Below the pieces are notes generated by a model. That model did not search any database and was not told the origin of the DNA. It was given only the letters and a program-made list of their open reading frames with translations. A DNA stretch of 64,000 bases from Wurfbainia villosa. Its lineage: Eukaryota > Streptophyta > Magnoliopsida > Zingiberales > Zingiberaceae. The number at the start of each line of letters is the position of its first letter. Within the stretch, counting starts at the first letter, position 1. This document shows, in pieces, positions 11,890 through 23,843 of the stretch. The stretch spans positions 92,663,137 through 92,727,136 of the forward strand of contig CM045988.1 of NCBI GenBank assembly GCA_025175895.1, read 5' to 3'. A program made the position numbers and the translations under genes.

Positions 11890-12220
11890 GTTATAAAATC
11901 GTGACGCCAATCGAATGATGTGCGACATCAGTCGACTAATGGTGGCTTATGAGTGGTTTTACTGAACCCGCAGTCGACTGCTGCGGCTCAACACTCAACT
12001 GGTGAGCATTCTATATCGAGCTACAGTAACATCAGTCGACTGATGCAATCATCACTCGACTGATGATCCTTCGCTCGATGAGCAGATTACAATCGATCGA
12101 TGTATAAGATCGATCATTGATGTGTAAGCAGTTGAGTCTTGGAAATAACACTCGATTGTCGGACTCACGTATCGTGTTATAGTAGTAACAGTCGACTGAT
12201 AGACTGTATCAGTCGACTGA
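11890..12220 (-). promoter_or_regulatory. Palindrome array and TATA box before the accessory gene
   Basis: Five GTCGAC palindromes, mostly within CAGTCGACTG, lie at 11931, 11973, 12035, 12191 and 12212. A minus-strand TTTTATAA follows at 11891-11898, about 290 bases before the proposed ATG. A leader with CTAGGG and CCCTAG motifs follows. The same arrangement of palindromes then TATA is found in the LTRs of C and D. Confidence 0.5.
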
Positions 12221-12585
12221 TATCTGATTTCCAAATCTAAATTTCAGAAAATCTCGATTTCTTTATCCAACTTGTTTCATTTTCTCATGTTTAATCTTGT
12301 ATGTCGAATATATTAATGTTATGCTTATATTCATGTATTAGTTAATGTATTTTGATATTTTATTTCATTTTAGCAAACATTAGCATCCAATGGTTTCAAA
12401 ATCCTAACATCTCACCCTTTCTAAGTGTTGAAATACACAATCAAGGCAAAAGACTTGTTTTGTGAGATACAATCCACCCTAGACATTCCTTCCATGCAAA
12501 TACATGGTGAAACACATGAAGCATGGTAAGTGCAAGACATCAAAGTGTGTGGCACTTGAGTATCACTCTTGATGTAACTTCTACA

Positions 12586-13960
12586 TGTTGGTGCAATCGG
12601 CCCAGGTCACAATTGACCAGAGCTCGAGTTTGGCTCGAGTGATGTTTTGATGTGTTTTGATGTTTCGACAAAAACATATGACAATATAATTGTCATGGAA
12701 AATCCAAGTTGGACACTTGGCATTTGGGAAAGTCCAAGTCCTGAGTACTTGGCAAATGGAAAGTCCAACATGTGTTGGCATGTAAAGTCCAAGCATGGGT
12801 CTTGGCATGGAAAGTCCAACATGGGTTGGCAGGAAAGTCAAGCATGGTCTTGGCATGGAAAGTCACATGGTTGGCGGAAAGTCCAAGCGATGGTCTTGGC
12901 ATTTGAAGTCAAGGGTTTGATATTGGCGGCGTAAAGTCAGCGGTAGTCTTGGCGGCGATAAGTCCAATGGTTGGCGTAAAGTAAGTCAAGCGGAGTCTTG
13001 GCGGCGTAAGTCCAATGTGCCTTGGCGGTGTAGACAAGTTAGCATGACATAGCCGCGATGGATGAACAAGTCATGGATGACTTGGAGGGATCCGAGGCGT
13101 GAGGTGATGGAGGTGGCTAGAAGGCTTAGGTCTAGGCTAAGGGTGGTCTAGCAAGTATGGGAACCATACTTGAGTTAAAACCTCATGTTTGAGGTGTGCG
13201 GTCGATTCCATGTGGCGGTCGGTGGACCGAATCAACTAGGGTTTATTGCGGGTTATAGCCTAGCGATCGGGTTGCCATAGGTGGCGATCAGATCGATGAT
13301 CGGCCCGATCGATCGTGTGATCGGACCGGGTGCTCGAGAACCGGCCGCGAATGGAGTCGAGACTCGGTGGTCAGTGAGGACTCCATGATGGTCTCAGCGT
13401 GGAACTAGCCGTTGTCTCACGACAGCGATGGCATCGATCGGTGATCGATCGGTCCCGATCGGCCGATCGTGATAGACTATATATGGAGCTCGTGATGGAG
13501 GAAAAAGTAACTGGTTCTTGAGGGCTATTGGGGCGATTTGTTGGAGCAAATCAGGTCTCCAAGTGCAAGCAAGCAACCAAGCATTCAAGCAATCAAAACA
13601 AGTGTTGTAAAGTCTTTTCTTTACTTGTATTTCATATTTACATTGTATATTGCTTGTATTTCATTCTTATTGTTGTAAGATTTATTGTAAGGGTTTCTCC
13701 GCCTCAGGCTTGTGTCGAGAAGGAGTGTTTATCATTAGTGAGTGTGTGTGCATCGCTAGGGCTCTTTAGAGCTCGATCAGTGGAGTAAGGAATGCGGTTC
13801 GAACCACGTTATATCGTAATGTTAGCTTGTTGTCTGTTGTCTATTCTGCTATTGCTTTATTATTTCTATTCCCCGCACTAACGAAATTGTAGAGACACAA
13901 AACGAGATCGAATTCCATCTACGCTTATTCACCCCCTCTAGCTATTCCAATATCCTAACA
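12586..13960 (+). repeat. Element A 5' LTR
   Basis: Begins TGTTGGTGCAATCGG and ends TATCCTAACA. A TATA box (TATATAT, 13478-13484) follows a GATCGATC-rich block at 13260-13470. Hairpin units of the AAGTCCAAGC...TCTTGGC type fill 12700-13030. Confidence 0.88.
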
Positions 13961-13962
13961 AG

Positions 13963-13979
13963 TGGTATCAGAGCCCGGG
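13963..13979 (+). other. Primer-binding site of element A (initiator Met tRNA)
   Basis: TGGTATCAGAGCCCGGG begins two bases after the LTR. TGGTATCAGAGC is the complement of the 3' end of plant initiator methionine tRNA. Confidence 0.93.
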
Positions 13980-14026
13980 CTCTTCTACTGATTAACAACC
14001 CGAGTCAAGAAGCTAGAGGGAAGAAT

Positions 14027-15692
14027 ATGGAATTTGAGGAAAGATTGGGTGACGACGTCAACATCCCACCTTCCTTCAACCGCGAACATTTTGCGTATTG
14101 GAAAGGTAGGATGGAATATTTTCTAATGAGGAATATAGAAAATTGGTTTGCCGTGACTATAGGTTTTGTTGCCCGAGAGGAGAAAACCTAAAATCCTCAA
14201 GATGAAGAGATGGACCGAGAGCAACGGAAAATTCAAGACAACTGCTAAGGTAACAAAAATGTTGATTGATTTGATACCTAACGATATTTTGTCCAGATTA
14301 GGAAGCTATAGGGATGCCAAGGAGTTGTGGAACAAGTTGATCAAGTTCCACGACAATCCCGAATCGGTCCAAGAAGACTTGGAAGAGGAGGAGACCGAAG
14401 AAGAATCATCATCATCCTCACAAGAAAGTGAGGAGTCAACTTCCGGGTCGGAAGAGGTGGAGGAAGTGGAAGAAGTATCCACCTCAAGGATTGAGGGGGA
14501 GGAGAGAACCTTCATACCGGAACATCGAAAAGAAGAAGCTTCGACATCCGGTCAAGATGAAGAAGCTCAAAATTCAACTCCGGCACCTACCACCACCCTA
14601 GGTAACTCAAACACTCTAATTTCAAATAAAAATAATATTATGTGTTTTGAGTGTAGGGAGTATGGGCACTACAAGAGCAAGTGCCTAAAGAAGGTTAGGA
14701 AAGCTCCACCGGCACCAAAGGCCAAGGATGTCGGTCCCTCAAGTCAAAAGAGCAAGGAGCATATTATATGCTTCAAGTGCAACTCAAAGCGACATTATCG
14801 GAGTCAATGTCCAAGGGGAAAGAATAAAGGGCAAGAAGGAGCAACACATGTAGGGGGAGCTTCCAAAGCTAACCCTAAGGTATATTTTAATAATGCATCC
14901 TTTTTAGTTAATAGGCAATAGCATTCTAAGGGTTTCAATTCTCTTGCTATTTATCATAAAGAGCATGCTAGAAATAACAAACATATTTGTTTAGGAGCTA
15001 AGAAGGTTCCCCTTAGGAATAAGGAGAAGGTTGGGACTAATGTCCCTAAAAATATCTTACCTAGAGAATCAATTAGGAAAATAGGAGAACATCTAGACCT
15101 TAACCCTAAATGGACTAGGCATATGCCTAGGAAGAACCATGCCCATGGTCTAAATCAAAATTCTAAAATTGGGCAATTAGAATTAGAGAACCAAGCCTTG
15201 AGGTCAAGGCTTGAGAAACTTGAAAAGACCCTAAATAAGATACAAAATCAATCTAAAGGGTCTAATGGTCAAATTCCTGGGTCAAGAAGTCAAAGTCAAC
15301 ATCTAGGATCTAAAAGTCAAAAGTCAACGAAGGGCAAGAATGGTTTGGGTCACAAACCTAAGTCTAAGATGACTTATCATAGTGTTCCATTTGACTATGG
15401 AACACTAACTAGGTCTAGGAAGACCAAGGTCAATAGGGAAGTCATTCCTAGAGTTGACCAAGGTTTGTGCCTAGTGGCTAAGGTTTCTAGGAAACCTAGG
15501 GTGGCCACTAAAAAGGTTATTAGGGAGGCAATCCCTAAGGTTAACCATGGTAAGACCCAAATGACCAAGGCTAACAAGCCTAGGAGGGTCATTAGGAAGG
15601 TATCTAGGGAGGTTATCCCTAAAGAATACTTAATTAATCCTAAGAGCTCAAATCGGTTTTGGGTTCCTAAGAGCATGATTGATGCACGCTAG
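14027..15692 (+). pseudogene. gag: gag of element A, frameshifted with one stop
   Basis: The start is the ATG at 14027 and the stop is at 15690-15692. The N-terminal part carries the copia gag pattern (FAYWKGRMEYFLMRN). The frame then shifts near 14170 and continues from there. Two zinc knuckles are visible near 14640 (CFECREYGHYKSKC) and 14770 (CFKCNSKRHYRSQC; the first histidine spacing is kept). A TAG at 14919-14921 replaces a Lys codon found in element B. Downstream are a leucine-zipper-like stretch (LELENQALRSRLEKLEKTL) and a basic tail in which REVIPK-type motifs recur. It ends just past WVPK, the sequence that in Sireviruses precedes the protease. The intact ancestor would bind RNA and form virus-like particles. 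Confidence 0.88.
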
Positions 15693-17551
15693 ATGAGTTA
15701 GGGTGTGTCAACCTTAAATGGATGGGTAGTTAACTCAACCATGGCAAAGGTGGCATGTTAGGTCATTTTCAAGGCTATAGTTACCTTGGAAATACATTTG
15801 AGTCTTAATCCTAAAAGTTTTAGGATGTGCCAATATTACTTGAGAAGTTTGATAAAATGATCAAAATTGGCACAATTTAGGTTTAGAGTGTTAGTGTGTC
15901 ATTTTGGGTTTTTGGCACACTAGGGAAATTAATGATAATATGGCAAAATATATCTAACTATATCAAATGACAATTAATATTAAAATTTAGGTATTACTAT
16001 ACCTATACATTTTATATGTCATGCCTTGATTGTCATATGTCATGTCATGACATCATGCCTAGTTCTATGATTTTATATGTCATGTTCATGTTTAGGATTA
16101 AGGTTTCAAATGTCATGTGTTTTTAGATTTCATCTTATGCCATGACATCATGATTATGAGCATATGCTTATTTATATCATTTCTAATGCTATAATCATTC
16201 ATGCATTTAAGGCAATTGGTTGAAATTGATTTAAGGACTATGGCATGACTTGAAGTCCCATTTATAAGGGAATCAAGTAGGGTTGCCTAGGAAATGCATG
16301 AAACTCTAGATTAGGGAGAACCAAAACCCACATCTCACATCTAATTGACATGTATGTGTATGTATACACCCTAAATACATGTGAGATGCTAGGATAATAG
16401 GTTAGGTTCAAGGTGCATCGGTAGTGCATCTAGATGAACTTAAACTTATTTTAATTATCACCAAGAATCATAAGGAAAGCTAATATACAAGCTATGTATA
16501 TTTAGCCAATAAATTATGGTCCAAGATAAGGTTTTGAAAACATTTTAAAATCATTTTAGAAAACCTTGGTGAAGTCTATCTTTTGATAACAATCACCATT
16601 GATGAAGTTGATACAAAATAGGGCCAAAACATTGAAAATTTCAATGGTTTTGAGTTTTGTATCAAATTCACTATTTTATGGGTAAAATATTTTTCAAATA
16701 TTTTTCCCCCATTGTATGTGTCATAGGTATTATACGTATCAAATTTCGTGATTTTTCGATATACGTATAATTATTTATGATTTTCTGAAACTCGATTCTA
16801 ATAATTGAAATTCGGAAATTTCAGTTATCGATCGGCCTGAGTGGCAATGATCGATGAGTGTGGTAATGATCGTATGACAGAGTCGACTGCCAAGGCTGAT
16901 TTCGGGAAAACTAAGTTTGGTTAGTCCGTGTTCAGCCATGGCAAAGGTCCCTAACCACTCCTAACCCTAGGATATGCTTTGGGAAGCATTATAAAGGGTA
17001 AAAAGCTATTGGATATGGATTAGGAGAGTTGTTTAGGGTTTGTATCAATTTTAAGGTGTGGAAAGTTCAATGTTGAATTTCTAACCTTAATTTTGATGGT
17101 TTCAAGTTCCCATTGGCTTAGGGACTTCCCAAGGACATTGTTGGTGCAATGGTCAAGGGGGAGCAAGCCCTTAGGGGGAGATATCCATCTTGGGACGATG
17201 GATGTGTTTTTCTCCTTGAAGGGGAGAATGTTATCAATTTGGGAAATTGATGGATTTTTAGAAGCCCAATTTGGAAATTGGGAGAGTGAATAGGGTTGCC
17301 TCTCTTGAGTGATATGGGACTTATCACTAGGAAGATGGTAGGAATCCTAGGTATTCACTAGGGATAACTGTAAGATCTCATTGGGACATGAGACATTGAC
17401 CCTCTTGGGGAGATAACTTTTTGCTGTTAGTCAAAAAGGGGAAGAATGTTTGAGGGAAAACATTTGGAGAGTATTTACCAATTTGGGATAATTGGTAAAG
17501 AATTGAAGTTAGTATTCTAACTCAATCATTTGTTTAGTTTTTGTCAAACAT
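15693..17551 (+). other. Non-coding 3' interior of element A
   Basis: No coding frame; pol is missing. A palindrome-rich block at 16826-16890 precedes an internal TATAAAG (16990-16996). After it come repeated purine tracts (for example near 17155, 17172, 17436 and 17555). Collinear with 25590-27460 in element B. Confidence 0.7.
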
Positions 17552-17566
17552 CAAAAAGGGGGAGAT

Positions 17567-19047
17567 TGTTGGTGCAATCGGCCCAGGTCACAATTGACCA
17601 GAGCTCGAGTTTGGCTCGAGTGATGTTTTGATGTGTTTTGATGTTTCGACAAAAACATATGACAATATAATTGTCATGGAAAGTCCAAGTTGGACACTTG
17701 ACATTTGGGAAAGTCCAAGTCCTGAGTACTTGGCAAATGGAAAGTCCAACATGTGTTGGCATGTAAAGTCCAAGCATGGGTCTTGGCATGGAAAGTCCAA
17801 CATGGGTTGGCATTTGAAGTCCAAGCGGTAGTCTTGGCAGCATAAGTCCAATGGTTGGCGACGTAAAGTCCAAGCGGTAGTCTTGGCAGCATAAGTCCAA
17901 TGGTTGGCGGCGTAAAGTCCAAGCGGTAGTCTTGGCAGCATAAGTCCAATGGTTGGCGGCGTAAAGTCCAAGCGGAGTCTTGGCGGCGTAAGTCCAATGT
18001 GCCTTGGCGGTGTAGACACCGTTAGCATGACATAGCCGATGGAAGCACCTGAAGGCTAGCGCGATGGATGAACAAGTCATGGATGACTTGGAGGGATCCG
18101 AGAGGCGTGAGGCTAATGGAGGTGGCTAGAAGGCTTAGGTCTAGGCTAAGGGTGGTCTAGCAAGTATGGGGGAACCATACTTGAGTTAAAACCTCATGTT
18201 TGAGGTGTGCCAGTCGACTGATTCCATGTGGCGACCGACCGAGTCAACTAGGGTTTGCGGGTTATGGCCTAGCGATCGCCATAGGTTAGCGATCGATGGC
18301 TCGAGCGATCGAACGATCGATCGTGCGATCACCGACCGTGGTGCTCGAGAATTCGACCACGAGATGGAGTCGAGACTCGACCGGTCGAGTGAGGACTCCA
18401 TCACGATCGATGGCAGTCCATCGGTGATGGTAACAATCACGATCGATGGTAGTTCCGGTTGGACTTATCCAACGTGGAACTAGCCGTTGTCTCACGACAA
18501 TGGCATCGATCGATGGTCCCGATCGATCGATCGATAGACTTTTTCCAGCACAGGTTGAAGCTATATATGGAGCTCGTGATGGAGGAAAAAGTAACCGGTT
18601 CTTGAGGGCTATTGGGGCGATTTGTTAGTGCAAATCAGGTCTCCAAGTGCAAGCAAGCAACCAAGCATTCAAGCAATCAAAACAAGTATTGTAAAGTCTT
18701 TTCTTTACTTGTATTTCATATTTACATTGTATATTGCTTGTATTTCATTCTTACTGTTGTAAGATTTATTGTAAGGGGTTTCTCCGCCTCCGACTTGTGT
18801 CGAGAAGGAGTGTTTATCATTAGTGAGTGCGTGTGCATCACTAGGGCTCTTTAGAGCTCGATCCGTGGAGTAGGAACCGTGCGGTTCCGAACCACGTTAT
18901 ATCATTGTGTTAGCTTGTTGTCTATTTCGTTATTGCTTTTATCATTATATATATTCCGCTGCGCTAACGAAATTGTAGACACAAACGAGAGCGAATTTCA
19001 TCTACGCTATTCACCCCCCCCTCTAGCTATTCCAACGGGTCCTAACA
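17567..19047 (+). repeat. Element A 3' LTR
   Basis: Begins TGTTGGTGCAATCGG directly after the polypurine tract CAAAAAGGGGGAGAT (17552-17566). Three near-identical 50-base units lie at 17816-17965, the TATA box at 18562-18568, and a CGATCGAT-rich block at 18280-18540. The open frames across 17544-18080 are repeat products. Confidence 0.9.
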
Positions 19048-19316
19048 CTACACCTTAAGACACTTCTCTTGATACACTAATTTTTAAAGTGTGCCAAAAG
19101 CTGAAATGACACACTATGACCTCTAAATATAGATTGTGCCAATTTTATTGATTTTTCATAATTCCAAAAATGTATTGGCACATCCTAAAATCTTTTAGGA
19201 TAGAATATCAAACCTATCTCCAAGGTATCTATAACCTTGAAAGTAACCTAAAATGTCAACTTTGCTATGGTTGAGTTAACTACCCATCCAATCAAAGTTG
19301 GCACATCCTAACCCAT

Positions 19317-20965
19317 TTAGCGTGAGTCAATCACGCTCCTTGGAACCCAAAATCTATTTGAGCTCATTGGATTAATTAGGGATGACTTCCCTAGATACCT
19401 TTCTAATAACCTTTCTAGGCTTATTAGCCTTGGTCATTATGGTCTTGTCATGGCTAGTCTTAGGGATTGCCTCCCTAGTAACCTTCTTAGTGGCTTCCTT
19501 AGGTTTCTTAGAAACCCTAGCCACTAGACACACATTATGGTTGGCCTTGGGGATAATTTCCCTAGAGACCTTGGTTTTCTTAGATCTAGGTTTAGTTTCA
19601 TAATCAAATGAAACATTGTGATAAGTAGGCATTACTCTCTTAGACATAGGCTTGTGACCCAAACCTTGTCTCCTAGATGATTCTTGCCTCTTATACCCTT
19701 TTTGTTGACTTCTAGATCCTAGAGTTTGACAATTTGACCCTTTAAATTGATTTTGCATATTTGCAAGGGTCTTTTCCAATTTCTCAAGCCTTGACCTCAA
19801 GGCTTGATTTTCTAACTCTAATTGCCCAAATGATTTTTGATTAGATTTTTGGGCATTACCATTCTCTTTAGGCATATGTCTACTCTTATTAGGATTGATG
19901 CCTAAATGGTTTTCGACTTTCTTAATTGTTTTCTTAGAAAGGACATTTCTAGGGACATTAGTCCCAAATTTCTCCTTCTTTGAAATAGGCCTAGAGTTAT
20001 CATTTCTAGATTTCTCCTTGTCCTAAAACCAACATGTTTAGCTTCTAGACAACCATAATTATTATTTCTAGCATGCTTTGATTCATGAGTAATAGCAAAA
20101 TTATTTAAATTAATTCTAGCATGTTTTTGCTTAGAATTTAAAGAATGAACATTATGAAAATATACCTTAGGGTTAGTCTTATAGACTCCCCCTACTTGTG
20201 AAGCTCCCTCCTTTCTTCTAGAACATTGCCTCCTATAGTGTCCCGGTTGTTGGCATTTAAAGCACACCACGTGCTCCTTGCTCTTCTTGGTGGGGACGTC
20301 GACATCCTTGACTTTTGGTGTCGGAGGAGCTTTCTTAACTCTTTTCGGACACTTAATTTTTATTTACAATTGACATGCTTGAGTTACCTATGATGGTGAT
20401 AGGTGCCGGAATTGGAGCTTCTTCATCTTGACCGGATGTCGAAGCTTCTTCTTGTTGCTCCGGAGTTGAGGATGCTCCAATTTCCTCCCCCTCAATCCTA
20501 GAGGTGGAGGTCTCTTCTACTTCTTCTTCCACCGATCCGGAAGTTGACTCCTCTTCAACTTCCAATTTCTCACTTGCTTGTGAGGATGATGAACTCTCTT
20601 CATCCTTTTTCTTATCTTCTTTTACTTGTGCCAAGTGGGGCTTCTCATTGAACTTGGCCAATTTGTCTCATAGCTCCTTGGCGTCAAGATATTCACCTAG
20701 CCTAGACAAAACATTATTAGGTATCAAATCTTCTAAAAGTTTTGTTACCTTGGTTTCGGTTTTGAATTTTTGTCGTTGCTCTTGGGTCCATTTCTTCAAC
20801 TTGAGGACTTGCCCCTTCTTATCCCTAGGAGGTTCAAAGCCTTCTACGAGGATGAATCAATCTTCTATGTCCATCATAAAAAATGTCTCCATTCTTGATC
20901 TCCACGCCGAAAAATCTTCTCAATCATATAGTGGTGGAGTGTTGATATCCCATCCAAGCTTCCAT
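19317..20965 (-). pseudogene. gag: gag of element C, multiple frameshifts
   Basis: Minus-strand homologue of the gag genes of A and B. The start is the ATG at 20965 and the last codon TAA is at 19317-19319, again just after a VPRSVIDSR-like end. It is broken by frameshifts and by a TGA in place of Trp near 20668. The acidic Glu/Ser-rich linker (20430-20660), a zinc knuckle (CFKCQQPGHYRRQC, near 20250), a coiled-coil stretch and the repeated basic tail (19380-19620) are recognisable. It is older than the gag genes of A and B by its degree of damage. Confidence 0.85.
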
Positions 20966-21008
20966 CTTCACTGCTCCCTTTGTTGTTAAACTTGAAGAGC
21001 GACCTCAC

Positions 21009-21020
21009 TCTGATACCACT
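21009..21020 (-). other. Primer-binding site of element C
   Basis: On the minus strand AGTGGTATCAGA directly follows the LTR end at 21021: an initiator-Met type site as in A and B, with one change beyond it. Confidence 0.85.
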
Positions 21021-22242
21021 TGTAGGAGATCAATTGGACGCTAGAGAGGGGGGTGAATAGCGCGTGCTAGTACCGATGATGAAATTCGTTCGTGATTGAG
21101 TCTACAAATTTCGTTAGCGAGCGGAATAATGATAATAAAAGCAATAACGAAATAGACACAATCAAACACACCAATACACAAATATTTAACGTGGTTCGGA
21201 ACCGAAACGATTCCTACTCCACGTATCGAGCTCTAAAGAGCTCTAGCGATGCCAATGCAATCACTAACCACAAATACTCCCTCTCGACACAAGCCGGAGG
21301 CGGAGAAACCTCTTACAAACTATTCTTACAACAATAAAAAATAGATACAAGCAATTACAACAATGAAATACAATGCAAGTAAAGAAAACTACTTTACAAT
21401 TGCTCTTTGAATGCTTGATCGCTTGGTTGCTTGAAAAGAACTTGGAAACCCTGATTTGCCGCAGCAAATCGCCCCAAATGCCCTCAAGAACCGGTTGGCT
21501 TTTTCTCCTCCACGAGCTCCAATTATATCTTCTGCCTGTGCTGGAAAAAGTCAATCAGTCGACTGATTACATTATTGCTGTGAGACAACGGTGTAATCCA
21601 CACTGAAAAAGTCCAACGACTAGGATATCAGTCAACTGATAATTACCATCAGTCGACTGTTCAAGCCATCACTCGACTGCTCGTCCCAGCGGTCGAGTGA
21701 GACTCCACTATGTGTCCCAAAATCCAAGCATCAATCGACTGATCACAAGATTAGTCGATCATCGATCGAATCACGAGTAACAAGCCCGGTGAGTCGATCG
21801 TTGGTTCACATCCTGCGATCGAACCCTAGTTGATTTACACGATCATTGTCACATGACACCGATTTGAAGACCTCAAACATGAGGTTTTAACCCTAAGTAT
21901 GATGCCCCCCATACTTGTTAGACCACGCTTAGCCTAGGCCTAAGCCTTCTAGCCACCTCCATCAGCCTCACGCCTCTCGGATCCCTCCAAGTCATCCATG
22001 ACTTGTTCATCAATCGCGCTAGCCTTCAAGTGCTTCCATCGGCAATGTCATGCTAACGATGTCTACACCGCCAAGACACATTAGACTTACACCGCCAAGA
22101 CTCCGCTTGAACTTTACGCCGTCAACCATTGGACTTATGCTGCCAAGACTTCCGCTTGAACTTTACGCCGCCAATATCAAACCCCTTGGACTTCTCAAAT
22201 GCTAAGACTCAAACTTGGACTTTTCCTTGCCAACCCATGTTG
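21021..22242 (-). repeat. Element C 5' LTR, first piece (continues at 28960-29246)
   Basis: Matches the LTR at 7119-8697 from TGTAGGAGATCAATTGG onward. It breaks at 22242 where element B is inserted, and resumes at 28955-28960 within the phrase CCCATGTTGGACTTTTC. The total is about 1.5 kb, the family norm. Confidence 0.88.
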
Positions 22243-23767
22243 TGTTGGTGCAATCGGCCCAGGTCACGATTGACCAGGACTCGAGTTTGACTCGAGTGAT
22301 GTTTTGATGTTTCGACAAAAACATATGATAATGTAATTATCATGGGAAAGTCCAAGTGGAACACTTGACATTTGGTAAAGTCCAAGTCTTGAGTACTTGA
22401 CATGAAAAGTCCAAGTGGGACACTTGGCACATGAAAAGTCCAAGTGGGACACTTGGCACATGAAAAGTCCAAGCATGGGTCTTGGCAATGTAAAAGTCCA
22501 AGCATGGGTCTTGGCAATGTAAAGTCCAACATGGGTTGGCAAGGAAAGTCCAAGCATGATCTTGGCATGGAAAGTCCAACATGGGTTGGCAAGGGAAAGT
22601 CCAAGCTTGAGTCTTGGCATTTGAGAAGTCCAAGGGTTTGATATTGGCAGCGTAAAGTACAAGCGGGAGTCTTGGCAGCATAAGACCAATGGTTGGCGGC
22701 GTAAAGTCCAAGCAGAGTCTTGGCGGCGTAAGTCCAATGTGCCTTGGCGGTGTAGACACCATTAGCATGACAATAGCCGAGGGAAGCACCTGGAGGCTAG
22801 CGCGATGGATGAACAAGTCATGGATGACTTGGAGGGATCCGAGAGGCGTGAGGCTGATGGAGGTGGCTAGAAGGCTTAGGTCTGGGCTAAGGGTGGTCTA
22901 GCAAGTATGGGGGCACCATACTTGGGTTAAAATCTCATTCTTGAGGTTGGCAGTCGACTGACATTATGGCCGGTTCGACTGCCATGAGTCGACTTGAGTT
23001 CGACCGCCACGAGCTGAAAATGCTCTAGATCATTGCTCGTTGGTAGCAATGATCGTGATGGCTCTAGCGATCGCCGAGGATGGCGATCATTGCCGGTCGA
23101 GTGTCGAGCAGAGCGCTCCGTGGCCGGGTCGACTACGGCGTTAGCGATCGGCCGCTAAGAGATCCGCTGAGTTTTTCGCGTGGATCGAACCGTTGTCTCA
23201 CGACATGATGACATCGATCACCGATCGTGACTTATGGCGGTCGACTGATAGGCGGAAATCCAGCCCGACGCAGGTTATAAAGGCAGCTCGGAAGGAGGGT
23301 TTTAGCAGTGATTTTCTTGGGCGAAATTGAAGGGGGAAGTTGGTGCTTTCCAGTCCTTCAAAGCTAGTTCAAGGCAATCAAAGATCAAGCAATCCAAAGC
23401 TCTTGTAAAGTTGTTTTTCCTTTACTTGCATTGTATTTCTTACTTGTATTTGCTTGTATCTTGTGTATTACTTAGTGTAATCCTTGTACGAGGTTTCTCC
23501 GCCTCCGGATTGTTCCGAGAAGGAGTATTTGTGATTAGTGAGTGCGTGTGCATCACTAGGGCTCTTTAGAGCTCGATCCGTGGAGTAGGAACCGTTCGGT
23601 TCCGAACCACGTTATATCTTGTGTTCGTGATTGTTGTATTTCGTTATTGCTTTCATTTCTATATTCCGCTGCGCTAACGAAATTGTAGACACGATCACGA
23701 TCGAATTCCATCTTCATACGGTCACAACGCTATTCACCCCCCCTCTAGCGGCGTCAAATCTCCAACA
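22243..23767 (+). repeat. Element B 5' LTR
   Basis: Hairpin units of the AAGTCCAAGC/TCTTGGC type fill 22365-22740. A palindrome-containing block lies at 22950-23260 and the TATA box TATAAAG at 23276-23282. The ORFs on both strands across 22209-22816 are repeat products. Confidence 0.9.
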
Positions 23768-23769
23768 AT

Positions 23770-23784
23770 TGGTATCAGAGCCCG
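23770..23784 (+). other. Primer-binding site of element B
   Basis: TGGTATCAGAGCCCG, initiator-Met tRNA complement, two bases after the LTR end. Confidence 0.93.
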
Positions 23785-23843
23785 GGGCTCTTCTACGGAC
23801 TAACCGCCGGGAGCTAAGAAAAAAAAAAGGCTAGAGGGTGAAG

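Larger units (their letters stand above)
12586..19047 (+). mobile_element. Element A: gag-only Sirevirus-like LTR retrotransposon
   Basis: Inserted in the interior of element C with an exact target duplication CTACA (12581-12585 and 19048-19052). LTRs are at 12586-13960 (1375 bases) and 17567-19047 (1481 bases), both TGTTGG to TAACA. The primer-binding site is at 13963 and the polypurine tract at 17552-17566. Between them lies one broken gag (14027-15692) and about 1.9 kb without coding. The LTR length difference comes mostly from copy number of a roughly 50-base hairpin repeat at 17816-17965 and from small deletions in the palindrome block of the 5' LTR. Confidence 0.92.

Noticed and set aside
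14306..14515. Minus-strand Ser-rich frame opposite gag (and similar ones at 24145-24441 and 20504-20989)
   Set aside because: Antisense shadows of the Glu/Ser-rich linker of gag.
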